From the NCBI RefSeq assembly GCF_001457035.1, contig NZ_KQ758619.1, forward strand, positions 186,001 through 250,000: DNA of 64,000 nucleotides, in the 5' to 3' direction. The notes under the pieces are model-generated. The model searched no databases. It was not told where the DNA came from and saw only the letters and a program-made list of their open reading frames with translations. Below are positions 17,357 through 32,780 of this stretch, piece by piece (position 1 is the stretch's first letter; each line of letters begins with the position of its first letter). The position numbers and the translations under genes are program-made. Origin of the DNA: Fictibacillus enclensis (GTDB lineage Bacteria; Bacillota; Bacilli; Bacillales; Fictibacillaceae).

Positions 17357-17553
17357 AAGACATCCTCCCTGGATGAAGTTTGTACTGAAAAGTCTGCTCA
17401 AAAACCGGGATTTTATACAAAACTGAATAGTTCATAATGTTTATTATATCGCTATTTTCCTGGGGAAAAGCAATATTATACTGCAATTAAATAAACATAT
17501 AGGAATTGTGACAGATTTTACACAAATTATATGATATTTTGCCTGTAATTGCG

Positions 17554-17583
17554 TTGACACCAGGGTGTCGCTATTGGTATCCT
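17554..17583 (+). promoter_or_regulatory. Promoter of the atp operon, with inverted repeat over the -35
   Basis: TTGACA (17554-17559) and TATCCT (17578-17583) with an 18-base spacer. A perfect palindrome, GACACC-AG-GGTGTC (17556-17569), begins inside the -35 element. A regulator bound there would occlude RNA polymerase; alternatively it is fortuitous. Confidence 0.6.
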
Positions 17584-17679
17584 TACAAAGGGAATATGGT
17601 AAGGTTTTCATGCTAGGACACAAGTGTGTTTACTGGAAATTTTGAACTTCCTTATGATGTTCCGAAAGGAGTCCATGCG

Positions 17680-17904
17680 ATGAGCACCGGAAGACGACCT
17701 TATAAAGCAATGGCATTAATGTCAAGTATACTTTCTGTACTTGTTGGAAGTATATTGCTTGGGCTTTTCGGCGGTAAGTGGCTGGATGGTCATATGGGAA
17801 CGAGTCCACTGTTCCTCATTATCGGCTTGTTTATAGGGCTTGGAGCCGGCGTTTACGGCATGATCCGTTTATTATCCAATCGATCAGGAGAAGAACGCAA
17901 ATGA
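17680..17904 (+). CDS. atpZ: AtpZ/AtpI-family small membrane protein
   Basis: A 74-residue protein with two membrane helices (AMALMSSILSVLVGSILLG and FLIIGLFIGLGAGVYGMIRL) joined by a short GGKWLDGHMGTSP loop. AtpZ-type proteins lie ahead of atpI in some Bacillus atp operons and are linked to Mg2+ or Ca2+ supply for the ATP synthase and to its assembly. The ATG at 17680 with AAAGGAG upstream is chosen over a GTG at 17626 that lacks a ribosome site. The stop overlaps the atpI start (ATGA). Confidence 0.85.
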   Translation: MSTGRRPYKAMALMSSILSVLVGSILLGLFGGKWLDGHMGTSPLFLIIGLFIGLGAGVYGMIRLLSNRSGEERK

Positions 17905-18284
17905 CCGAGTACACCATGACCTTCAGAAGATACATAAAGATCACGCTCTTTATGCTCTCTTTTTTTGTCCTCGGATACGGAGTAACGTCCTACAAATCCA
18001 TCTTCCTCGGTTTATCATTCGGCACTCTGTTCAGTCTTTATAATCTTTGGAGTATGTACTCCAGTATCGAGCGGCTCGGACAAGCAGTCATTAACCAGCA
18101 GAAAGTCAGGACAATGGGTTCATTATCAAGGCTTCTCATGGGAGGTCTCGCGGCGCTAATTGCCATTAGATTCCCGCAATTCTTCAATTTGTTAAGTGTG
18201 GTAATTGGATTGATGACGGTCTATATTATCATGTTAATAGATTCACTAACTAAAACCATACGTACTCCAAAGGAAAAGAGGTGA
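17901..18284 (+). CDS. atpI: ATP synthase accessory protein AtpI
   Basis: A 127-residue protein with four hydrophobic segments, the length and layout of Bacillus AtpI. It begins MTEYTMTFRRYIKITLFMLS and overlaps atpZ by four bases, with AGGAGAAG as ribosome site. AtpI assists assembly of the c-ring and may help Mg2+ uptake; it is not part of the finished enzyme. Six bases separate it from atpB. Confidence 0.88.
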   Translation: MTEYTMTFRRYIKITLFMLSFFVLGYGVTSYKSIFLGLSFGTLFSLYNLWSMYSSIERLGQAVINQQKVRTMGSLSRLLMGGLAALIAIRFPQFFNLLSVVIGLMTVYIIMLIDSLTKTIRTPKEKR

Positions 18285-19001
<717 letters not shown>

Positions 19002-19005
19002 TTAA

Positions 19006-19293
<288 letters not shown>

Positions 19294-19323
19294 TAACAGC
19301 AAGATTTAAAAAGATCTCAATAA

Positions 19324-21984
<2,661 letters not shown>

Positions 21985-21988
21985 AAAA

Positions 21989-22108
21989 AGAAAAGCTGAA
22001 GCCGCTGTTAAAAGACGAAAATCGTTGGAACTCTTGAGCGGCAACACGCTTTTTGTGTTGAAGTGAGAGAGTGAAACGGTCGAGTCTTTAGCGGCTGAAG
22101 CTGGATCA
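21989..22108 (+). repeat. Structured repeat (family A) unit 1 between atpA and atpG
   Basis: A 120-base unit with constant ends (AGAAAAGCTGAAG at the left, CTGAAGCTGGATCA at the right) and a constant loop ACGCTTTTTGT. The arms inside the ends are complementary: AGCCGCT pairs with AGCGGCT, and CAACAC with GTGTTG beside the loop. Orientation is that of atp transcription, so the hairpin would be in the mRNA. Confidence 0.75.
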
Positions 22109-22111
22109 CAA

Positions 22112-22233
22112 AGAAAAGCTGAAGTGCCCGTTTAAGCCCGACAAGCGCTGGAACTCTCACTCAGCAACACGCTTTTTGTGTTGAAGGGTGAGAGTGAAGC
22201 GACCTCGAGGGATTGGGCACTGAAGCTGGATCA
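22112..22233 (+). repeat. Structured repeat (family A) unit 2 between atpA and atpG
   Basis: A second copy starting 3 bases after unit 1, with the same ends and loop but a different arm: AGTGCCC pairs with GGGCACT, ACTCTCAC with GTGAGAGT, CAACAC with GTGTTG. The arm sequence differs from unit 1 while pairing is kept. Confidence 0.75.
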
Positions 22234-22309
22234 CAAGCTAACAGTAAACTTTAAATAAACTGCAGGATGCCTGGTGCATCCTGCAACCAGCTTAACCCAA
22301 AGGTGGTGA

Positions 22310-24627
<2,318 letters not shown>

Positions 24628-24643
24628 ACCTATAAGGGGGTAA

Positions 24644-25054
<411 letters not shown>

Positions 25055-25068
25055 ATGAACAGTCAAAT

Positions 25069-25203
25069 GGGGCTGTCTGAAAGTCAAAAGACCTTCAGGC
25101 AGTCCCATTTTGCGTAAAAAGCATCCCTGAAAAGTTGATTGTAGTGGAAAGCGAGCGGGCTGGAACGAAAATCAACAGCTTCCAGACTTCTTGGACAGTC
25201 CTA
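25069..25203 (+). repeat. Dispersed repeat (family B), internally deleted copy, with atp terminator
   Basis: A shortened copy of the 223-bp element at 46830-47052. It keeps the left arm, the GCGTAAAAAGC block, GTTGATT, GGAAAGCGAGCG, GAACGAAAATCAAC, and the right arm TTCCAGACTTCTTGGACAGTC, but lacks about 90 central bases. Its left end folds as GGG-CTG-CTGAA-GTC over AAAA, followed by ATTTT, and lies 15 bases after atpC, so it probably terminates the atp operon. Confidence 0.75.
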
Positions 25204-25263
25204 TTTTTCGTTTCTACATAAAAAAGGATATAATAAGGAAAACTCGGCTTGGGAGGTATACCT

Positions 25264-25806
25264 ATGACATTTCAAAACCAAACCGTATTGCCGGCCGTCC
25301 GAAAATGGAAGGACCTGGAGAAGCTGCTGGACACCTCCTATACCTATATCGTCATCTTGGACAGCCACATTGCCCAGCTGAAGGATATGGTAAGACTGGC
25401 GGGACGGGCGAACAAGAAACTTTTCGTTCATGCCGACCTGATCAGCGGCCTGAAGGCGGATGAATATGCGGCAGAGTTTATCTGTCAGGAAATCAAACCG
25501 GCAGGCATCATCTCCACAAGAAGCAACGTGATCGCCACTGCCAAGAAAAAAGGTGTAATTGCCATTCAACGTTTGTTTCTTCTCGATTCCATTGCACTCG
25601 AAACCAGTTATAAAATTATCACAAAAACCCAGCCGGATTACGTTGAAGTGCTTCCTGGACTCATGCCCAACATCATTCAGGAGGTTCACGAAAAAACGGG
25701 GATACCCGTGTTTGCCGGCGGCTTGATCCGCACAAAAGAGGAAATCGAACTGGCGATTAAAGCTGGAGCTGTGGCAGTAACCACCTCGGATAAAGAGTTG
25801 TGGTGA
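25264..25806 (+). CDS. glpP: Glycerol regulon antiterminator GlpP
   Basis: 180 residues of the GlpP family, a TIM-barrel-like RNA-binding protein. With glycerol 3-phosphate bound, it prevents early termination in glp leaders. Recognised by [37 protein letters not shown], the [17 protein letters not shown] block, and the phosphate-binding C-terminal [20 protein letters not shown]. The ATG at 25264 follows TGGGAGG. It lies just ahead of glpF, as in B. subtilis, and the two leaders at glpF and glpD are its likely targets. Confidence 0.93.
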   Translation: MTFQNQTVLPAVRKWKDLEKLLDTSYTYIVILDSHIAQLKDMVRLAGRANKKLFVHADLISGLKADEYAAEFICQEIKPAGIISTRSNVIATAKKKGVIAIQRLFLLDSIALETSYKIITKTQPDYVEVLPGLMPNIIQEVHEKTGIPVFAGGLIRTKEEIELAIKAGAVAVTTSDKELW

Positions 25807-25839
25807 GGGTGATTCCTTTTATTCCCTCGCCGCGCTTTA

Positions 25840-25869
25840 TTGACAGCGTTTGCAAACTGTGTTTAAATA
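25840..25869 (+). promoter_or_regulatory. Promoter of glpF with a cre-like site
   Basis: TTGACA at 25840-25845, then TTAAAT after 17 bases (or TAAATA after 18). The -35 end and spacer, read on the minus strand, give TGCAAACGCTGTCA (25841-25854), a cre-like sequence with two deviations from consensus. CcpA bound there would block the promoter. Confidence 0.6.
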
Positions 25870-25880
25870 ATAGACAAGTT

Positions 25881-25942
25881 AATATTCTGACGGAGAATCG
25901 GAGATCAGCGGAAGCCCTTACATGTATGTGTGGGATTTTTTT
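25881..25942 (+). promoter_or_regulatory. glpF leader: candidate GlpP antitermination site with terminator
   Basis: After the promoter comes GTTAATA and a CGGAG-N3-CGGAGA motif. A terminator-like hairpin follows (CCCTTACAT with ATGTGTGGG, 25915-25934, then a run of T). The glpD leader has the same AAGTTAATA plus repeated GGAG layout ahead of its terminator. This matches GlpP-controlled antitermination. Confidence 0.65.
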
Positions 25943-26002
25943 GCTGGTCTTTTGTTTTGAATAGGATATTATCGTTGCTAAAATTGAGAGGAGTGTTGCA
26001 GA

Positions 26003-26830
26003 ATGTCACCGATACTGGGAGAAGTTGTAGGAACCATGATTTTGATTATATTTGGTGGTGGAGTTGTCGCCAACGTCAGCTTGAAGAAATCCAAGGCAGA
26101 AGGCGGAGGATGGATCGTCGTAGCTTTGGGATGGGGACTCGCGGTAGCGATGGGGGTATATGCGGTTGGAAATGTAAGCGGTGCGCATCTTAACCCGGCC
26201 GTCACATTAGCATTGGCTGCCGTCGGAGAGTTCAGCTGGTCGCAGGTTCCCGGCTATATCCTGGCCCAGATGCTGGGTGCATTCCTTGGAGGGGTTATTG
26301 TTTATTTTCAGTTCCTTCCGCATTGGGAAAAAACAGAAGACAAAGCCGTTAAATTGGGAGTTTTCTCGACAGACCCTGCAATACCACATACATTATCGAA
26401 CCTTTTAAGTGAGTTCATTGGAACAGCCGTTTTGCTGGTAGGACTTTTGGCAATAGGCGCGAATAAATTTACAGAAGGACTTAACCCGTTAATTGTTGGT
26501 TTTCTAATTGTGGCGATCGGATTATCCTTGGGTGGTACTACCGGTTATGCCATCAACCCGGCGCGTGACCTTGGACCGAGACTGGCCCATTTCTTCCTTC
26601 CAATCAGCGGAAAGGGAGGATCCAACTGGAAGTACGCTTGGATCCCTGTAGTGGGACCGATTCTCGGAGGCGTTTTTGGAGCACTTCTGTATGAGGTATT
26701 GTTCAAGGGCAAAGTAACCGCTTTCTTCTGGAGCTGGACAGTATTATCTGCTGTTGTCATTGCGGCCGCCCATTTTGCCGGTAAACGGGGCACCCACAGC
26801 TTTACACACGGCGAACGAATCAAGAACTAA
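26003..26830 (+). CDS. glpF: Glycerol uptake facilitator GlpF
   Basis: 275-residue aquaglyceroporin with six helices. The two NPA half-helices are GAHLNPAVTLALA near residue 55-67 and the second, with the Arg of the selectivity filter, is YAINPARDLGPRLAH near 182-196. Conducts glycerol across the membrane by facilitated diffusion; GlpK then traps it. The ATG at 26003 follows GAGAGGAG. glpK lies 133 bases downstream without a clear terminator, so the two are probably one transcript. Confidence 0.95.
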   Translation: MSPILGEVVGTMILIIFGGGVVANVSLKKSKAEGGGWIVVALGWGLAVAMGVYAVGNVSGAHLNPAVTLALAAVGEFSWSQVPGYILAQMLGAFLGGVIVYFQFLPHWEKTEDKAVKLGVFSTDPAIPHTLSNLLSEFIGTAVLLVGLLAIGANKFTEGLNPLIVGFLIVAIGLSLGGTTGYAINPARDLGPRLAHFFLPISGKGGSNWKYAWIPVVGPILGGVFGALLYEVLFKGKVTAFFWSWTVLSAVVIAAAHFAGKRGTHSFTHGERIKN

Positions 26831-26838
26831 ATATAGTT

Positions 26839-26881
26839 GTAAAAGCGAGCTATCTAGAAACGAAAATCAACCACTTCCAAG
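26839..26881 (+). repeat. Degenerate right-end fragment of dispersed repeat family B
   Basis: AAAAGCGAGC, then AACGAAAATCAACC and ACTTCCAA, in the order and spacing of the right arm of the element at 46830-47052, with scattered changes. Located between glpF and glpK. Confidence 0.5.
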
Positions 26882-26912
26882 AGCTACAAAGTTTACGGAA
26901 GCCGTCAAATAA

Positions 26913-28457
<1,545 letters not shown>

Positions 28458-28473
28458 ACCAAAAGCACACCAT

Positions 28474-28502
28474 TTGCACTTTCCGGGATAACTTGTTATG
28501 AT
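28474..28502 (+). promoter_or_regulatory. Promoter of glpD
   Basis: TTGCAC at 28474-28479 and TATGAT at 28497-28502 with a 17-base spacer, placed upstream of the leader terminator at 28537. Confidence 0.65.
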
Positions 28503-28510
28503 ACAATCAT

Positions 28511-28588
28511 AAGTTAATAACGGTCGGAGCTATGGAGAGACCACAATACCTTGTACATGGATACAGGGGTATTGTGGTCTCTTTTTTA
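28511..28588 (+). promoter_or_regulatory. glpD leader attenuator (GlpP target)
   Basis: AAGTTAATA and CGGAG-N4-GGAGA are followed by a perfect 14-bp stem: GAGACCACAATACC (28537-28550) with GGTATTGTGGTCTC (28568-28581), then six T. The terminator stands between the promoter and glpD, so the gene can be expressed only by read-through. In B. subtilis glpD is controlled in this way by GlpP and glycerol 3-phosphate. Confidence 0.85.
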
Positions 28589-28671
28589 TTCTCTGAGTAA
28601 AATTAGGTGCTTTAATTGTGGAAATTTAGGAAATGAATAAATTGATGGAATGATGAAGGAGTGGCGTTGAT

Positions 28672-30333
28672 ATGGATATTTCATTTTCAAGCAATAAAAG
28701 AAAGCAGTATATTCAGGACATGAAAGACTCGTCCCTGGATCTGTTGATCATCGGAGGCGGGGTTACTGGAGCAGGGATTCTTCTGGATGCCACCACGCGC
28801 GGTATGAAAGCAGGCGTGTTGGAAATGCAGGATTTTGCCGGAGGTACATCCAGCCGTTCTACAAAACTGGTCCATGGCGGACTTCGTTATTTGAAACAGT
28901 TCGAAGTGGGCCTTGTGGCAGAAGTGGGGAAAGAACGTGCGATCGTTTACGAAAATGCACCACATGTAACCACACCAGAGTGGATGCTTCTTCCCTTCTA
29001 TAAAGAGGGAACGTTTGGCAAATTTTCAACTTCCATTGGCTTGAAGGTTTATGACTTCCTGGCTGGAGTAAAGCGGAACGAGCGCCGTTCCATGCTGACC
29101 AAGGAAGAAACAATGAAACGGGAACCACTGCTCAAAAGTAAAGATCTGCTCGGCGGAGGTTACTATGTTGAGTATAAAACCGACGATGCACGTCTTACGC
29201 TTGAGATAATGAAAGAAGCAGCAGCCCGTGGGGGGAAAGCCGTAAACTACATTAAAGTAGTTGATTTCATCTATGATCAAAGCGGAAAACTGCTTGGCGT
29301 TAAAGCAGAAGATACGATTACTGGTGAAACGCATGAAATTTATGCGAAGAAAATTGTAAACGCAGCAGGTCCTTGGGTGGATCAATTGCGTGATATTGAT
29401 AAATCCAAAAAAGGTAAAAGAATTCACCATACAAAAGGAATTCATCTTGTGATCGACCAGGAGCGGTTCCCGTTGCACCAGGCTGTTTATTTTGATACAC
29501 CGGACGGCCGTATGGTATTTGCGATTCCTCGTGATGGCAAAACGTATGTGGGTACAACTGATACAGATTACAAAGGAGATCTTAAAAATCCAAGAATTAC
29601 GCATGATGACGTCAATTATGTCATTAACGCCATCAACTTTATGTTTCCGGAGGTGAAAATGACGGAAGCAGACATTGAATCTTCCTGGTCGGGATTACGC
29701 CCATTGATTCATGAAGAAGGAAAAGATCCTTCTGAGATTTCAAGGAAAGACGAAGTATTCTTTTCTCCTTCTGGATTGATCACAATTGCCGGAGGTAAAT
29801 TAACCGGATACCGAAAAATGGCTGAAAAAGTAGCAGATATCGTAGCCGGACAGCTTGAAAAAGAAATTGGCATCAAATATGACACAAGCAATACCAAGCA
29901 CCTGGTGCTTTCCGGCGGAAATGTCGGCGGAAGCAGCCATTATCCGGAGTTCATCCGGGAAAAGACAGCAGAAGGGCTTAACCTTGGTTTAAGCCAAGAA
30001 GATGCAGAGCAGCTGGTTAAAAAGTACGGTTCCAATGTTGACCGTTTGTTTGAAATCATCCGTGACGGTAAAAAAGAAGCCGAGTTGAACAACTTGCCAG
30101 TCAATGTATATGCCACATTGGTCTATGCAATGGATGAAGAGATGGCTACAACTCCTGCCGATTATTTTATCCGACGTACAAGCGCGATGTATTTCGATAT
30201 CGCGTATGTTCGCCAATGGAAGGAAAAAGCGATTGCGTTTATGGCGAAGCATTTGAACTGGACGCCAGAGCAAACACAAGAGCATACGGAAGAACTGGAG
30301 CGCCAAATGAGCTACAGCACACAAGCTGTTTAA
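28672..30333 (+). CDS. glpD: Aerobic glycerol-3-phosphate dehydrogenase
   Basis: 553-residue membrane-associated flavoprotein oxidising glycerol 3-phosphate to dihydroxyacetone phosphate and passing electrons to menaquinone. The FAD Rossmann motif LLIIGGGVTGAGILLDATTR is at about residues 24-43. The GGTSSRSTKLVHGGLRYLKQ signature follows near 61-80, and the C-terminal DAO_C region is helical. Length is normal for Bacillus GlpD. ATG at 28672 behind GAAGGAG. Expression depends on antitermination in its leader. Confidence 0.96.
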   Translation: MDISFSSNKRKQYIQDMKDSSLDLLIIGGGVTGAGILLDATTRGMKAGVLEMQDFAGGTSSRSTKLVHGGLRYLKQFEVGLVAEVGKERAIVYENAPHVTTPEWMLLPFYKEGTFGKFSTSIGLKVYDFLAGVKRNERRSMLTKEETMKREPLLKSKDLLGGGYYVEYKTDDARLTLEIMKEAAARGGKAVNYIKVVDFIYDQSGKLLGVKAEDTITGETHEIYAKKIVNAAGPWVDQLRDIDKSKKGKRIHHTKGIHLVIDQERFPLHQAVYFDTPDGRMVFAIPRDGKTYVGTTDTDYKGDLKNPRITHDDVNYVINAINFMFPEVKMTEADIESSWSGLRPLIHEEGKDPSEISRKDEVFFSPSGLITIAGGKLTGYRKMAEKVADIVAGQLEKEIGIKYDTSNTKHLVLSGGNVGGSSHYPEFIREKTAEGLNLGLSQEDAEQLVKKYGSNVDRLFEIIRDGKKEAELNNLPVNVYATLVYAMDEEMATTPADYFIRRTSAMYFDIAYVRQWKEKAIAFMAKHLNWTPEQTQEHTEELERQMSYSTQAV

Positions 30334-30425
30334 TCGTTTTTTATGTAACTTTTTCCATTAAGTGGCGACTAATCGATTGTGCACAGAATTCTTGAGCGCA
30401 AATCAAACGGTCGGAGGTATGTAAG

Positions 30426-31247
30426 ATGAAGAAATGGATGGCCGCTGCTGTTGTTGCAGCAAGTTTAGTAACAGGAATGACAGTTGGAGGAGTGCAGCCC
30501 GCCGAAAACGTTTATGCAGCTGCAAAAGATGACATTCCGTTTAATGTGAATCCGGTTCAAATCTTTTTTAAGTTTGCCATTCCAAATGCCAAGGAAGCTC
30601 AAAGGCAGTTTGCCAAGGAAGCAAAAATGGATGTTGTGGTATTCAAAAAGAATGTGAAGGAGTTCCAGCTTCAGCGTCTGACTGAAGTGGGACATGAAAA
30701 GGGGCAGATTGAATTTTCCGCAACATTCTTTGCAAAGCTTAACAAGTCTTATAAAGGAACGCTGTCAGAAGGCTATAATCATCTTTATTTTATGGTAAAG
30801 AAAACAGGAAACATGGAATATACCATTACGTCCTGGAGTAAAGAAAAGCAGATTAAAAATGATATGGTCGATAATTATTTCGGCGATCAGGCCGCGGCCG
30901 TAGCTGTAAAGAACATCGGAAAGCCATTTAAAATGGGGGGAACAACACCAAAAGGATTTGATGCGAGCGGGTTTGTCCTTTATTCGTATCAAACAGCCGC
31001 TCAATTAACGCTTCCTCGTACGGTTGCTGATCAATACAAGGCGGGAACTTCCGTTAAGGCCGCCAAGCTGCATAAAGGTGACCTTGTTTTCTATGATTTA
31101 GTCGGAAAGAAAAAAGCAACCTTCGTAGGGATATATAATGGAAATCAGACCTTTATCGGCGCAACGACAAAGGGAGTAAGAGCAGTAAAAATGACCGATT
31201 CCTACTGGAAAACCAAATACATTGGAGCAAGGCGTGTGCTGGAATAG
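30426..31247 (+). CDS. Secreted NlpC/P60-like protein without the catalytic residues
   Basis: 273 residues with a signal peptide (MKKWMAAAVVAASLVTGMTV, cleavage probably near Ala31-Ala33). A middle domain of about 120 residues is unrecognised. The C-terminal domain (from about 155) follows the NlpC/P60 template closely: PKGFDASGFVLYSYQ, LPRTVADQYKAG, LHKGDLVFYDL, ATFVGIYNGN, FIGATTKGV, YIGARRVL. In active enzymes these read DCSG, HVGIY and FIHA. Here the nucleophile Cys is Ala180, the His is Phe233 and the third residue is Gly245. Hydrolase activity is therefore unlikely; wall binding or regulation is inferred. Transcribed alone after glpD. Confidence 0.82.
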   Translation: MKKWMAAAVVAASLVTGMTVGGVQPAENVYAAAKDDIPFNVNPVQIFFKFAIPNAKEAQRQFAKEAKMDVVVFKKNVKEFQLQRLTEVGHEKGQIEFSATFFAKLNKSYKGTLSEGYNHLYFMVKKTGNMEYTITSWSKEKQIKNDMVDNYFGDQAAAVAVKNIGKPFKMGGTTPKGFDASGFVLYSYQTAAQLTLPRTVADQYKAGTSVKAAKLHKGDLVFYDLVGKKKATFVGIYNGNQTFIGATTKGVRAVKMTDSYWKTKYIGARRVLE

Positions 31248-31261
31248 AAAATGCGCTCGTC

Positions 31262-31305
31262 AGGGGTGTCAGGGCTTTTACAAGAAGCCCCGGCACCCTA
31301 TTTTA
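31262..31305. terminator. Terminator between the NlpC-like gene and the convergent DUF1722 gene
   Basis: AGGGGTGTCAGGGCTT pairs with AAGCCCCGGCACCCT with small bulges and is followed by ATTTT. It overlaps the end of the convergent gene and may serve both. Confidence 0.75.
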
Positions 31306-31699
31306 ATATGGAGGATTGACTGAGATAAGGTTGAGGGTGCGAGGCTAAAAGGGTTTTTTTAATATAGTTCAGCAGATGTTCAGCGGCCGGCTCCCCTTTG
31401 TCAAATTCATCAGGAAGGGATGAACAGTTCTCCAGCCGTTCAAAGAACTCGTCTTTTTCCTCCTGTGTGGCCCCTCTTTTAAAATAGCCCCATAAATGCT
31501 GGGATGTATTGTTGAATCCCTTTTTGGTATACGGTACCTGTTCCAATTCTTTTAGCTCTTCCAAAATGGCTGCATAATCTTCTTCCTCTTTTGCTTCGCG
31601 GAATCTGTCTCTGATGCCGCTGTAATACCGATAGCTTTTGGCCATCACTTCGTATTTCTGTTGGGCCCACTTCTTTTCAGCTTTCTTTCTTGTATCCAT
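31298..31699 (-). CDS. YbgA-like DUF1722 domain protein
   Basis: 133 residues from the ATG at 31699 (AAGGAGAG upstream; an in-frame codon 16 residues earlier lacks one). The central part matches the DUF1722/YbgA pattern: WAQQKYEVMAKSYRYYSG, then a charged helix, then KGFNNTSQHLWGYFKRGATQ with the invariant QH-x2-GYF core. In other bacteria this domain is often fused to DUF523 or lies beside photolyase genes, but its function is not known. Cytosolic, no signal peptide. Convergent with the NlpC/P60-like gene and divergent from nuo. Confidence 0.75.
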   Translation of the reverse strand: MDTRKKAEKKWAQQKYEVMAKSYRYYSGIRDRFREAKEEEDYAAILEELKELEQVPYTKKGFNNTSQHLWGYFKRGATQEEKDEFFERLENCSSLPDEFDKGEPAAEHLLNYIKKTLLASHPQPYLSQSSILK

Positions 31700-31823
31700 G
31701 TTTTCTCTCCTTTTTTTCAATGTAGCATTGGGAATCCATCTCCTCAAGGCTGAACGTCATTCTACCCGCTGAACAAGCACATATACTCTATAGTGGGGCA
31801 GAACTCCTGCTACCTCCGTATTG

Positions 31824-31852
31824 TCGACACAAATATTGGAATTTGCTATAAT
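31824..31852 (+). promoter_or_regulatory. Promoter of the nuo operon
   Basis: TCGACA (five of six to consensus) at 31824-31829 and a perfect TATAAT at 31847-31852 with a 17-base spacer, 50 bases before nuoA. Confidence 0.75.
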
Positions 31853-31902
31853 GAAGACGATTACATAATGTTTGAAAAATTCAGATGATTAGGGGGTAAG
31901 AG

Positions 31903-32277
31903 ATGGACGCTATCCACATTTACCAGAACAATTATCTAGTTGTTGCCGTCTTTCTTGCGCTGGGTATTCTTTTGCCGGTGGGAGCTTTAACTGCAGGCAG
32001 GCTGCTTCGGCCGTATAAGCCAACAAAGGAAAAGTACACGACCTATGAAAGCGGAATTGAACCTTTTCATCAAAGCTGGATTCAATTTAATGTACGATAT
32101 TATTTGTTTGCTCTCATGTTCGTCATTTTTGATGTGGAAACCGTATTTTTGTATCCTTGGGCAGTCGCTTATGATCATCTGGGTGCCTTTGCGCTGATCG
32201 AAATGGGTATTTTCATTGTGATGCTTGCGCTTGGTTTACTATACGCATGGAAGAAGAAGGTGCTGAAATGGATCTGA
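31903..32277 (+). CDS. nuoA: NADH-quinone oxidoreductase subunit A
   Basis: 124 residues with three membrane helices. [20 protein letters not shown] and the following helix [22 protein letters not shown] carry the conserved acidic and Tyr/Phe-rich signature of NuoA/ND3. It links the membrane arm to the quinone site. ATG at 31903 behind AGGGGG. Its 3' end overlaps nuoB. Confidence 0.94.
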   Translation: MDAIHIYQNNYLVVAVFLALGILLPVGALTAGRLLRPYKPTKEKYTTYESGIEPFHQSWIQFNVRYYLFALMFVIFDVETVFLYPWAVAYDHLGAFALIEMGIFIVMLALGLLYAWKKKVLKWI

Positions 32278-32780
32278 AGCTTTCCGATATTTCTCCTGAA
32301 GAAAAAGCAGAGCTTGAACGCAATGTATTTATGGCCACCCTCGAACAGATTAAGGCCTGGGCAAGGAGCAATTCTCTTTGGCCGCTGACATTCGGTCTGG
32401 CCTGCTGTGCGATAGAAATGATGGGAACCGGTTCCTCTCACTATGACCTTGACCGTTTTGGAAGCATATTCCGGACATCTCCGCGTCAGTCGGATGTGAT
32501 GATTGTGTCGGGAACCGTAACGAAAAAAATGGCCCCGGTGCTGAAAAGGCTGTACGATCAAATGCCCGAGCCAAAGTGGGTCATTGCCATGGGTTCTTGT
32601 GCAACCGCTGGTGGTCCTTATATTAAGTCCTATGCGGTTGTTAAGGGAGTGGACCAGATTGTGCCGGTTGACGTGTATATCCCTGGATGCCCGCCGAACC
32701 CTGCTGCTTTGATATATGGCATCAATAAATTGCAGGAAAAGATCCGGTATGAAGCGAAGACAGGGAAGAAGGTGATGTAA
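32268..32780 (+). CDS. nuoB: NADH-quinone oxidoreductase subunit B
   Basis: 170 residues carrying the N2 [4Fe-4S] cluster, the last electron donor to quinone. The tandem cysteines LACCAIEMM, then MGSCATAGG and the PGCPPNP motif supply the cluster. ATG at 32268 lies within the nuoA end (10-base overlap) behind AGAAGGTG; an in-frame ATG seven codons earlier is poorer. The stop shares a base with the nuoC start. Confidence 0.95.
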   Translation: MDLKLSDISPEEKAELERNVFMATLEQIKAWARSNSLWPLTFGLACCAIEMMGTGSSHYDLDRFGSIFRTSPRQSDVMIVSGTVTKKMAPVLKRLYDQMPEPKWVIAMGSCATAGGPYIKSYAVVKGVDQIVPVDVYIPGCPPNPAALIYGINKLQEKIRYEAKTGKKVM

